A DNA stretch of 64,000 bases from the NCBI GenBank assembly GCA_905221605.1, contig CAJNDS010002397.1, positions 374,001 through 438,000 of the forward strand. The letters run 5' to 3'. Origin of the DNA: Symbiodinium natans. Its lineage: Eukaryota > Sar > Dinophyceae > Suessiales > Symbiodiniaceae. Below, piece after piece: positions 23,036 through 32,675 of the stretch (within the stretch, counting starts at the first letter, position 1; every line of letters begins with the position of its first letter). The notes beneath the pieces are model-generated. The model worked only from the letters and a program-made list of their open reading frames with translations, was not told where the DNA came from and did not search any database. The position numbers and the translations under genes were made by a program.

Positions 23036-23775
23036 GGCCTCGGCTTTGAGTGGGAAACTTGATATGCGAATGGGCTGCTGGCACTGGTGTGGAAAGCTTC
23101 CACGAAGAAATCGTACAAGCTTGAAACATGACGATGAATGCGTACGGAGATGCAAGGTTTCCTTGTCTGTGTACCGGTGTCCGCAGCGACGGCCGCAGCC
23201 GTGCAACACTCGCTGCACGCGGGAGGTTGCGGGCGAGGACTCGGCTGTTCAATGCGTTTGAAATTCGAGTAGTTCTGCAGCAAAAGGGCTAATCAGGCAC
23301 TGAACAGGGTATGCCACGCTACGCTACACTCCTACCGGTGGGTGCGCTGATGATTATAGCAGTTTTCGCTTTGGAGGAGTCGCCTGTAACCCCACGCTGC
23401 AAGACACCATCGCAGATTTTGAGGCCGACGCGATCGTCATGCCACAAAGTCGCAAAAATTGTGAGTCTTTGCTTTCGTCTTTGCGAGAGTTCGGCAACGC
23501 CAGTTTGTGCGAGGACGCCCTCGCCACCAAGACTCTGGTCCAAGCTGGAGACACTGCAGCCATCGTGCCTGGAAATCAACGCAAATCTGAGCAGTGCCTT
23601 TCTTCAGGAGTCCTGCGAGATGCTGGCTGTCGTTGAGGCTGTGCTGTGGGGAGGGCGAACTGACTAACCATTTTTTCTCCTACGTCCTAAACTGGTATAC
23701 GAATAACGAATGTAATCTCTCAATACTAATGTAATGAAAAACAAAAACCGTTTGTAGACAACAATTATGGTTTTC
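23036..23775. other. Unresolved stretch after RRM exons
   Basis: An exon-like frame near 23390-23635 contains NPTLQDTIADFEADAIVMPQ; it could be a further exon of the RRM gene but has no recognisable domain. From 23690 to 23770 the sequence turns AT-rich before the repeat. Confidence 0.3.
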
Positions 23776-23778
23776 CTC

Positions 23779-24290
23779 GATCATCCCCACCCTGCAGCTA
23801 CCTGATGTGGGAGCCATCCTGTAGGCTGCGGACAGGTAGCTGCGGATACTTCACTCTCCGCGGAATTTTCTGTGAGGTTGGCACTCCAGGGCTACTCGGC
23901 GGGACTCTTGAGGCTTCTCCGGATGCGGGTACTCCAAGGATACTCGGAGCAAGCTTCTCGGGAGCTGGCCAGGGATAAACGACTGTGATTGGCTGCGGGC
24001 TTCTCTGAGGGAGGGAGGGCACTCCAGGGATTCCCGCAGGTTTCTCTGAAAATCATGGGCTGGCTTGGGCTTTTCTGGGGGTGGGCACACCGATACTTCT
24101 CTGGGCACTCCATGGATACTCCGCGGGATTCTCTGCAGGTTTCTGGGAATGGGCCTGGGCAAAACAGGGATACTCGGCGGGATTCTCTACAGGCTTCTCT
24201 GGCAGCGGGCACTCCAGGGATGGACCAGGCGCAGGAGACCGGGCGGGACACCGGGCGAGGAGGATGAGGAGGCGAGGAGCATGGTTGAAA
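23779..24290. repeat. Dispersed repeat element, copy 2
   Basis: It starts CATCCCCACCCTGCAGCTAC and ends GGCGAGGAGCATGGTTG, matching copy 1 (10256-10650) at both ends. The internal minisatellite ('GGGATACTCGGCGGGATTCT' words) is longer here. Like copy 1 it is followed by an AT-rich segment containing ACAACCC. Confidence 0.8.
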
Positions 24291-24757
24291 TTTATTTGAC
24301 GTACAATCTAACAACCCCACACCGAAGATGAGAACGAAATACACAATGTCATCATAGCAGGTATAATAGTTGCGGAAGGAGAGTAATCATAATCATGCTT
24401 GTATTGGTGTATGTCTGGTCTATGGCAACAAGTCATGTAGTTTGCGGTGCGAGCATTCAGTGACATCGATCTACCCCAAACTGGTCTCTTGAACGTCTTT
24501 CGACTTGACTTCCACCGGATTCCACGCTGCATGACTGCACTGCACCATCTGGCATTTACAAGCAGTTGCTAGTTGCCTTCCACGAACAAACTACTCCGCC
24601 AGCAAAAGTTTGATGTGTCAGAACGAGCATTCGCATCTTGACGTCGTTTGGCTCCTGCCTTTTGAGGTCCCCGGAACATACGGGCTTGTAGTGTGCAGTG
24701 CAAGCTTTTGTTACGCTCCGTTTGCACAGCATTTCCTGCGGCAGTAGCGCTGCAGAC

Positions 24758-26470
24758 ATGGCCGCCGGTGAGCAGGGATCGTTGCCGACCCTGTTGAGAG
24801 CTGGTGGACACGGTGAGGTTTCGGTACCGACAAAAGGAGCACACACAGAGTCTGCACCGCCGCAAGAACTCATGATTACTGAGGAGCAGAAGCTGGCATA
24901 TGCAGATATAAAGACCTCGCAGGTCTACGCTTGCCTGAACTGTGGGACCACGCTGGCAGAGAGGGCCACAACATTGCGCCGTGGCCATTTCTCGGAAGTT
25001 GGAGCAAGCGTCGGCAAAGATGACATGGGCTGGCCTTCTGTGCTGCCCTATATGTTACACTACGATGGCGATCCTCTCACTGGGGGCAAAGCTACCACCA
25101 TGCCCAACATTGAGATGTTTCAGCGTGACAACATTTTCTTTTGTGGGTTGCTGGGCGGTGTGTGCCGCAATATGTGGGATGCCAGAATCTGCCTCAGCGC
25201 ACCTTGTACCCTAGCATTGGGACGCTGCGCAGCAGAACGGGCCGATGATGAGCTGCTCCAGACTTCGACGTTGGATGACTCGTTTTTCAACGAAGTATTC
25301 AACATGCACTTCGGTGGTACCATGCTCCGAGGCCCAACTCTGAACGAGGACACCTTGGGCTTGGAGACCGCCGTGGTCTGTGATCTGCAGGAGCTCCAGG
25401 GTCTTGAGCTGAGGCAGGGCCGCTTTTTCCAGCCTTGCAAAATCATCTTCCAGCAAGATGAAGATCTCGGCCTTGTCGTTGAAGCCGTCGTGGTCATGAG
25501 CGCAGAGAATGAGCAGCCCCTCGTCTTCCGGAAGGGTACCTCTTCCCCCAATGAGTGGCTATGGGCCAAGCGTCTTGCGGTGGCTGGAGCGGTGCAACGC
25601 CATCAGTATGACGAACACCTTGTAAATGGTCACATGGTAATGGAGACCTTCGTCGCTCTTGCATACAAGCACCTGTCAGTTGACCACTATGTCTTCAAGT
25701 TGCTGGAGCCAGTTGGTGGGGATGTAGGCTTTGTTAACCGCACATGGGGAACAGATCTTTTGTTGAGCAACGAGGGGTCGCCTTATGAACCATGCCTGCA
25801 TCTTATGTCTCCGCAGTCTCTTATGTCCACAACCGGTGTGCGCGACCAAGTCAACCGAGCTCGGCAGCGCTTCCAGCCCCAGTCCTGGTTTTGGTTCGAT
25901 CAGGATGGCTACATGAAGGGAGCCTGTGGAGTGAAGAAGTCAACATCCTTCCCCTTGCGGGATACGGCCCAGCAACTCTTTGACGTCATGCTTGCGTGGA
26001 CGAGTTGTGTGGTCGACACATACTGGCAGGATCAGGATGAAGCACTGAAGGCTTGGTGGAAAGCTCTTTGGTGGAGACAGATGAAGCCCGCAAAGCGGGA
26101 GCTTTCTCAAGACACCCTGTCACATTTGCTGGCCACCTGCATCTTGCAGGCCACCTATGTGCATGACTTGGCTCACGAATCCTGGTTGCCTGACAACCAC
26201 TCGCAGCTTCTGTGGAAGCTGAGCAGCCGAGGCACGAGCGCATCCAGCACCGATCCCAAGGATTACTTGCCTTCTGCTGCAGAGCAAAGCAGCTATCGCT
26301 TGGGACTCATGGCGCTCAATGGCTCGAGCCTTGAAAGCCCCTTGGTCTCCTACCGCAAAGTCTTCCAGGACAAGCGCCTCCAGCATTCCTTGAAAACCTT
26401 CGAGGACAACCTCGCGCGCATTGTCCAAGCGACGCCTTACCTAAAGAGTATTGGCAGCATGTCGCACTAA
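24758..26470 (+). CDS. Lipoxygenase-like protein, intronless, copy 1
   Basis: The 570-residue frame starts at the ATG at 24758; the reading frame is open further upstream, but this Met matches the start of the paralogue at 32676 (MAAGEQGSLPTLL against MPGEAQESLPTLL). The lipoxygenase core is visible: 'EWLWAKR', then H287-x4-H292 in HLVNGHMVMETF, then 'KHLSV-HYVFKLLEPV' and 'TYWQDQDEALKAWW', then a third His in VHDLAHESWLPDN (H473). Lipoxygenases oxygenate polyunsaturated fatty acids with a non-heme iron held by three His, Asn/His/Ser, and the terminal Ile carboxylate. Here the Asn position is Leu477 and the protein ends in SMSH, so the last two ligands are atypical. No N-terminal PLAT domain is apparent. 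Activity is therefore uncertain. No introns are needed, unlike neighbouring genes. Confidence 0.75.
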   Translation: MAAGEQGSLPTLLRAGGHGEVSVPTKGAHTESAPPQELMITEEQKLAYADIKTSQVYACLNCGTTLAERATTLRRGHFSEVGASVGKDDMGWPSVLPYMLHYDGDPLTGGKATTMPNIEMFQRDNIFFCGLLGGVCRNMWDARICLSAPCTLALGRCAAERADDELLQTSTLDDSFFNEVFNMHFGGTMLRGPTLNEDTLGLETAVVCDLQELQGLELRQGRFFQPCKIIFQQDEDLGLVVEAVVVMSAENEQPLVFRKGTSSPNEWLWAKRLAVAGAVQRHQYDEHLVNGHMVMETFVALAYKHLSVDHYVFKLLEPVGGDVGFVNRTWGTDLLLSNEGSPYEPCLHLMSPQSLMSTTGVRDQVNRARQRFQPQSWFWFDQDGYMKGACGVKKSTSFPLRDTAQQLFDVMLAWTSCVVDTYWQDQDEALKAWWKALWWRQMKPAKRELSQDTLSHLLATCILQATYVHDLAHESWLPDNHSQLLWKLSSRGTSASSTDPKDYLPSAAEQSSYRLGLMALNGSSLESPLVSYRKVFQDKRLQHSLKTFEDNLARIVQATPYLKSIGSMSH

Positions 26471-26532
26471 AGATCTTGACGACGCCAGGGAATGTGGCAC
26501 AAGGCCTGCATTCTAATTCACTCACTGGCACT

Positions 26533-27000
26533 TCAGTCACAATTCCAGCGGCACAAGGCCCGCCATTTTCTTTGCCATTCAGCGGCAGATGCAAGCAATC
26601 TGGCCTTTGCGGGTGAGCACTGGTAGGCAGAGTCAAATAAGCTGTTCAGATATGAGTCGAATTCTGGATGCTTGTAGGTTGTAAGCGTGCTCAAGCTATC
26701 TGGCCAGGCATCATGTCCAAGATTTCCGAGTCCAGATCCCAGCATCAGCCGATTTGCACCGTCAGAGGGATGGCAGTCGTAGCATGTGCACAGCATGCGC
26801 AGCACTCCTACGCCTTCACATCTCGCAACACTGTAGGCCACCACGACTTTGGCAAGAACAGTCCACCTACTTGTAAAGGCGTCGCCTGGCAGATCTTGCC
26901 CTGAATGAGAAGTGTACATTGGAAGGGGATTCTGTCCTGCCAAGACGCCTAGCAACCCAACGAGATGCATTGCAGCAATCCAGAAAGCCAGGCGGAACAA
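26533..27000 (-). CDS. Possible small secreted protein
   Basis: This 155-codon - strand frame lies tail-to-tail with lipoxygenase-like copy 1. It begins with a clear signal-peptide-like segment (MFRLAFWIAAMHLVGLLGVL). The remainder is soluble, with several Cys and a plausible composition (for example HPEFDSYLNSLFDSAYQC). I recognise no family. It would be the only convincing - strand gene in the window. It could still be a chance frame, since no homologue or second copy is visible. Confidence 0.4.
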   Translation of the reverse strand: MFRLAFWIAAMHLVGLLGVLAGQNPLPMYTSHSGQDLPGDAFTSRWTVLAKVVVAYSVARCEGVGVLRMLCTCYDCHPSDGANRLMLGSGLGNLGHDAWPDSLSTLTTYKHPEFDSYLNSLFDSAYQCSPAKARLLASAAEWQRKWRALCRWNCD

Positions 27001-27568
27001 TCGTTTGAGAGAACCGTGTTCCTATGAACCGTGTGGCAATGGAAAACTATTGCCTGCTATCCGCGTAGGCTCTGCGTAGGTTGCGCATGCGTTGGATTTC
27101 GTTTGTGTTCGGGAGCCCTTGCCTTGCTGTACCGAGCGCCCGAATCTTCGACCCCTGAACAAAAAGACGCCAGGCCTTTCTTTGGGGTGTTGAGATTGGT
27201 TACTTGCCCATACCATTGCCTCGAAGTAGCTTTTCAAGCCAAATTTCTGCGTAAAAAGTTCGAGTAGCAACTCCTTTCACAGCGGCTGTTCTGCAGAATG
27301 GGGAGGCCCCGGAGTCGCCCCACATCGGCAACCTAACCATGTTAAAAGCCCCGAAGAATGACAAAAGAAGGCTGCTCAAGTAGCAGCCATTATCGTGCAT
27401 CCTGAGGCCATGAGACGGCTCCCACGAAGATCGAGGCAAGGGAGACGGTGCATTCGCGCTGCCCCCGAATGTAAGGTTGAGTGCAATTGTCTCTGACTTG
27501 ACCGAAGCGCTTCAAGTGTTTGTAGTGCTGAGGCAGCCTCCCGCCCCTAGGATCCGCTCTAGCTTAAG
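27001..27568. other. Intergenic DNA upstream of the 2OG oxygenase
   Basis: About 570 nt with only short frames and no recognisable promoter element; I see nothing further in it. Confidence 0.4.
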
Positions 27569-28540
27569 ATGGACAAGTTGCATTCGGTGGAGACAATCTC
27601 GGTCTCTTTTGATGAAATACCGGTGGTGGACATTGGTCCTCTGCTGGATGACAGCGACCCACAGTCGGTGGCAGATCAGCTCGCTGATATCTGCCAAAAC
27701 ATAGGCTTCCTCTACATCAAGAACCATGGCATTTCCGCAGAGCTCATTTCCAGCGTCTATGCCCAGGCTGAGGCTTTCTTTGGACGGCCTTTGGAGGAAA
27801 AGAAGAAAGTCGGGATTGAACACTCTGGAAAAACCCTGCGGGGTTACATCGCCGCCTACGGTGAAAACGTCGATCCACGGTACACCAGAGACACCAAGGA
27901 GTGTTTTGACTACGGGGCGGATGGCCCCGAGGTTTCGCCCTTCTTCGGCCCCAATCCCCTGCCCGCCGAGATTCCTGACTTCAAGGAGGTCACGGAGGCC
28001 TACCACCATGCCATGCTCGGCTTGGCCAGGAAGCTTGTGGGTGGGATTGCCCTGAGCCTGGGGCTTCCGAGAGATTTCTTTGAGAGCAGGCAGCAACATC
28101 CCATTACCATCCAGCGCCTAACCCACTACCCACCACAGTCTGGCAAAGTGTGTGTTGAGGAGATGGGCATAGGTGCCCATACCGACTACGGTTTCCTCAC
28201 CATTCTCCACCAGGACGACAACGGTGGCCTGCAGGTGCAAAACAGAGTAGGGGATTGGGTAAGTGCACCGCCTATACCGGGTACATTCGTGGTGAACATC
28301 GGTGACCTGGTGGAAACCCTCACCAACGGACGCTACAGATCAACAGTTCATCGGGTCATCAACACCAGCGGCAATGAACGCTACTCGATTCCCTTTTTCA
28401 TCGATATGGACTTCGACGCCTATGTTGAGCCGGTGCCCACCTGCACAGAACCTTTCCGTGGTCAGGCCTATCCACCTTTCATCTGCGGACAGCACAAGTT
28501 CAAGCGCTTTCTGGACAGCTACGCGCACTTGGCGCAGTAG
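27569..28540 (+). CDS. 2-oxoglutarate/Fe(II)-dependent oxygenase (isopenicillin N synthase-like)
   Basis: This 323-residue intronless frame has the normal family length. The N-terminal DIOX_N-like part includes IPVVDIGPLL and GFLYIKNHGI. The catalytic jelly roll shows the iron triad H204-x-D206 (AHTDYGFLTIL) and H261 (STVHRV), and the cosubstrate-binding R271-x-S273 (RYSIPFF). Family members couple 2-oxoglutarate (or, in IPNS itself, substrate) oxidation to hydroxylation, desaturation or ring closure of small molecules. Motif spacing and phrases such as 'PPIPGTFVVNIGD' look closest to bacterial IPNS-like oxygenases, so bacterial origin is plausible. The substrate cannot be inferred. It sits between two lipoxygenase-like genes and shares their lack of introns. 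The 195-codon antisense frame over it is a shadow. Confidence 0.93.
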   Translation: MDKLHSVETISVSFDEIPVVDIGPLLDDSDPQSVADQLADICQNIGFLYIKNHGISAELISSVYAQAEAFFGRPLEEKKKVGIEHSGKTLRGYIAAYGENVDPRYTRDTKECFDYGADGPEVSPFFGPNPLPAEIPDFKEVTEAYHHAMLGLARKLVGGIALSLGLPRDFFESRQQHPITIQRLTHYPPQSGKVCVEEMGIGAHTDYGFLTILHQDDNGGLQVQNRVGDWVSAPPIPGTFVVNIGDLVETLTNGRYRSTVHRVINTSGNERYSIPFFIDMDFDAYVEPVPTCTEPFRGQAYPPFICGQHKFKRFLDSYAHLAQ

Positions 28541-29790
28541 CTCGAAAGAGTATGTTGCTGAACAATTGATTAGTTGGGGTGTGCTCAGATCTGGATTGAA
28601 AATCGCACGCAGCATCGACGTTCAGGTACAAATTCTGAACAAACCAGATCACCGGCCACTTTGGTGAGCCTGGCGCACCGCCATGCAAAAATGAGCTACC
28701 GTTTGCCTCGTCGACCGGCAGCGTGTCGGGATTGAGACTGTGACTTGTCGGTATATCTAAGTGCCGGATTGCCCCATGCAGTGTTCTTCATGATGTTTCA
28801 GGACGCTTGGTTACCGACCCTGCATGATATTCGATTGCCCTGGGAGTGCAATACGTTCTTGGCAGACACCAACAAAACCTGCTCAGGGTCGCAGACTCAA
28901 GCGGCTGGCATCAAGGAAGACGGCCGACATGGACAGTCCAGGCCCTCGTAAATCTTGTCCAGTCTTAAGCCTTCCAATCCCAAACCTTTATAACTTTAAG
29001 CCGTTTCTTGAACTTCACAAGCTTCTGCACCTCGGAATGCTGAATAGGGCACTTCCTGGTGCAGGATTTGCCGTGGATTTCGGCCAGACCTTGGAATGCA
29101 GGCTGGGACTCTGAACTCTGACTCTCTCCAACAATCTCAGCCTGCGCAGAGCTCAACGATGCGTCAGCTGCATGAAAGATGCATCGCTGCAACAGAGATG
29201 CATCTGTGAGCGTCTGTGCAGGAGCCAAGCCCCGCAATCATCAGAGGCTCCTCGCTTTTTTTGCTGCCCTGACATGAGCTGACATGTGTCGGTCCGCAGT
29301 GTGTCGCACATAACAAATTCATCTCCGCATCGCGGATTGAATGCCTTGAAGGCATTGGATACCATAAAGAGACAAAACTGAAGGCACGAGAATCATGAGA
29401 AACGACTGGCGCACACCATGCCTGACCATCATCTGGCGCAGCCTTTAATCATCTTTAAAGTCTGGAACCATGAGGTTGTCAGTGTGCATCCTAAGCCTGA
29501 CAATTTCCACCCGACAGGGACTGCTGTGTAGAAAGGCCACAACACGGCAAGAAGATGGCAGATGAGGGTCTAGATTATGACACGTGATATCACAGCGTTC
29601 GCTGAAGAAACATTGGCCGTCCTTTTTGCATAAGCAAATCTTAGCAACTTGGCGCCTTGGTGACACTTGCCTTCTCTTTCGCTGACTTCACTCAACCATA
29701 ATTTTAACGCTACGCGACCCGCCTCGGCCCGGCCCAGCGCATCCGCGTGAGCATGGTGATTCCGCAGCGCCCAAGTCGCTGGACCCCAAG
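28541..29790. other. Intergenic stretch
   Basis: No supportable exon; frames are short and without domains. Confidence 0.4.
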
Positions 29791-29794
29791 CAAT

Positions 29795-29935
29795 AAGGGT
29801 TGGGTTGAGGGTTGAGGGTTGAGGGTTCCGGGTTTATGGTTTATGGTTTGGGGTTTGGGGTTGAGGGTTAGTTTAGGGCTCAAGGTTCACGCTTTGGGGT
29901 TGAGGGTTTTTTTGGGTTTAGGGTTCGGCTTGGAG
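29795..29935. repeat. Degenerate telomere-like G/T-rich array
   Basis: About 140 bp of variant units (GGGTTGA, GGGTTTA, GGGTTCG, GGTTTGG), related to TTTAGGG but heavily diverged, directly upstream of the G-only tract. Confidence 0.75.
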
Positions 29936-29979
29936 TGATCGTAGGGTTGAGCCAGGCCCCTTAAGGTTTAAGGCGACTC

Positions 29980-30235
29980 TTCGGCAGGGTGGGGGGGAGG
30001 GGGGAGGTGGGGTGGGGGGAGGTGGGGTGGGGGGAGGTGGGGTGGGGGGAGGTGGGGTGGGGGGAGGGGGGGAAGGGGGGTGGGGGTGGGGGGGGAGGGG
30101 GGGGGTGGGGGGTTGGTGGGGGGGGGGGTGAGGGGTGGGGGGGTGGGGGTGGCTTCAACTGCCTCTGGTCGGCGGGGGGGGTAGGGGGGGGGGGGGTAGG
30201 GGGGGGGGAGGGGTTTGAGTGGGGGGGGGTCTGGA
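29980..30235. repeat. G-only minisatellite and homopolymer block
   Basis: About four near-perfect copies of the 15-bp unit GGGGGGAGGTGGGGT lie around 30000-30065, followed by irregular G runs with isolated A/T. The + strand has almost no C for roughly 250 nt apart from one short break (GGCTTCAACTGCCTCTGGTCG). Gly-rich and Pro-rich frames over it are artefacts. Confidence 0.9.
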
Positions 30236-32675
30236 CGCTTGGGGCCTCCTCTCCTAGGGGGGGTACCCATTTGAAGCAAAAAAATGGGGTGCCTGTTCTG
30301 ACAACCTATACACCTTCGGCCCGAGGCCTCGGCGGATTGGTGACTCCCAAGCTTGCGACTGTCCCAGGACTTGGCGATGGAGATTGTGCCTAAGGCACTT
30401 GAGCAAGACATTGTGCGCGTGGAGCTCGGCGAAGAGTGAAGCGGCATGTGCTGAAATGGTCGTTGAATCTTGGCTCTATTGGGCTGCTCAGATCTATGGC
30501 CCAGTCTGGCAGTCTGCAGCTTGCTTTTTCTGCATGTGTTTTAGTTCACAGTTTACAAGCTCGACTTGAGAAGCCAACAGCCGACTGCCAATGACATGTG
30601 CAGAAGATGCCCCGACTAGGCTTTCTTGGAAGGGCACACCGAAGTTGTGGCCTCCAAAAAACCTCCCCCTATCCCCCCGAAACGAGCCCTGCCTCGTAGG
30701 AAAGCTCGCTGGGACCAAAACCGATCAGACGTGCGGCGCAGATCACACTAAGGCTGGGCGGTCAAGGAAGTGGTGCGGAAACGCTCAAAGCTTGATGTCT
30801 CCTTGGCTTGTTTGCTGGACCGAACTCAAAGGTAACTCAAAAGCTGAGTATCCGAGTACGGACTCCTGATGTAAAGAATGGTTTGGTTTTCACACACTTG
30901 ATAGGGCACTGCGTCTTTCTGCCATGGTGTGCGGCAACTGTCTGCAGTGGTGTTTTGGCACAAGGTGCGTTAGCACATCACATTCCCTTTGATGTTGGTA
31001 GAGCTTGCGCGCAGAACTCGCAGCATCCAAACTGATCTTGCTTGCAAGTACGTGACGGCGTGGCTCAGCGCCTCCAAGTTGCAATAGAAGCAAAATGACG
31101 TAGATGATCTCTACAGTGATTCCTACAGTTTCTACTTGAGCACCAGTACTGCACCAGTGCAGCACATGCAATTGCAATGCCTGCCCATTCAAGACATCAC
31201 AAGCGCATGTCGGCGCCGAGACCTTCTCTGAGGTGCAGTGCTCTTTGTCCTGGATCCGTCTGTATGGCGCTGTGTAGGGCTTTGGAGATGTTGCGAAGCG
31301 CTTTGCAGGATCGGGCTCTTCAACCGCCGGCATATGGCCAACAACGAAGGATGCTATGCTGCTCAAGCAGGCCACGCCAAGTCAGCTCACTCTGCTTTTG
31401 CGCAGTGGCGAAAAGCCGATGTACTGCGGCCAAGGCAGCGACGATGGTGCGGACCAAGGACCACATACTGCGGGCATTGCATCTTGTGATTCTGCAATTG
31501 CTGCGTATGTGCAGCTCTCTGTGTGTGCGGGCTTCTTGCTGCTGGGCAGTTTATCCGGGAACCTCTCGCAATCATCTACTATAGCTAGCGGTTGCCCATA
31601 CCATCACTACTGCACGGCGAGTATCCGGAAGCGGTAGCCAATTTCGAGCTTCGGGCAGAGCCACAAGCTGCACAGGCCCTAAGTCACGGCAAACTCTACG
31701 CCATGAGGACATTCTGTGCTTGGGCTTCCATGCCAAGAAGGTAGCGACAGGGGCAGATACGAGGTGCCTCGCAAACTTTTTGCTCAGCCTGCAAGTGCTT
31801 CGAGTGGCTCACTCAGGCATCATTAGCTTCATCAGATGGTTAAAGTCAATTAAAGTGGTTACAGACTGTCAGCTGGTGATGCTGCGCTTCGGAAGGCCCT
31901 TCTGTGCCCTTGCCCTTCTGCGCAGCTTCGCCGAAAGTCGCCTCTGCAGTCAGGGCGCTGCCTCGAAGGCACCGCAGTCGGAACTTGCCGGTTTTCACAT
32001 TGGTGCACTCGTATTGTACTTTGCTTGTTGAAGGTAGCTGAGGTGCCAAAGAGCTCACATCTGAACACGAGCTTGGCTTCGAAATCATTTCTTTTTTTAT
32101 GTGTTTTTATGTGTAGGAACCCGGCCAAGGCCATTTCGGCTCTTGGCAAAGCGCAGAGGCAGGGCACCACGAGAGTACTGTGAGGGCAGGCAAGGGCATT
32201 GGCAGCTCGGGTAGTCGGCAAGCTTGTGGCTGAGGTGGGCGGATGCTGTGCACTTGTTCACAACCGTTCGGCACGCCGACGTCGTCACTGTCAATGCGAC
32301 GATGAGCCTTGCATGAAAGCACATTGGCCTGCAGGCTTCCTTAACTAGGGAAGTGGTGTTCTGAGGCTTCTGATGGTGCACGTTGCAGGCATGCACGGTA
32401 CTGCTTCACAGGCGAACAATGTAAAACTTGAGCCGCATTGTACTCTTCTTTTTTTGATCTCGCATGTGGTTGCGAATCTTCGATATGATCATTTCGGCTC
32501 GGCTCGATGAGCCACACCGCGACACCACCTTGAAAGTTCGTATACTGAGACGAGGAATGACTTGAAGACTCACATGCACAAACAGTAAACATGAGACAGC
32601 TGATTGATGATCGGTCGGTTTGGTGGCAGCTCTGGGTTTGGTTTGAAGTGAATTTGACCAGGCCTCTCTGCTGAC
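30236..32675. other. Unresolved stretch upstream of lipoxygenase-like copy 2
   Basis: Frames of 100-160 codons exist on both strands (for example 30890-31375 on -, 31177-31584 on +) but overlap each other and show no domain. Nothing else recognisable. Confidence 0.35.

Noticed and set aside
27512-28099. 195-codon - strand frame
   Set aside because: Antisense shadow of the 2OG oxygenase, whose motifs are unambiguous on +.
29968-30447. Pro-rich - strand and Gly-rich + strand frames
   Set aside because: Artefacts of the G-only tract.
32131-32142. CCATTTCGGCTC, close to the spliced-leader core, upstream of lipoxygenase-like copy 2
   Set aside because: Only 11 of 12 core bases, no flanking leader sequence, and more than 500 nt from the start codon; too weak to call a relict leader.
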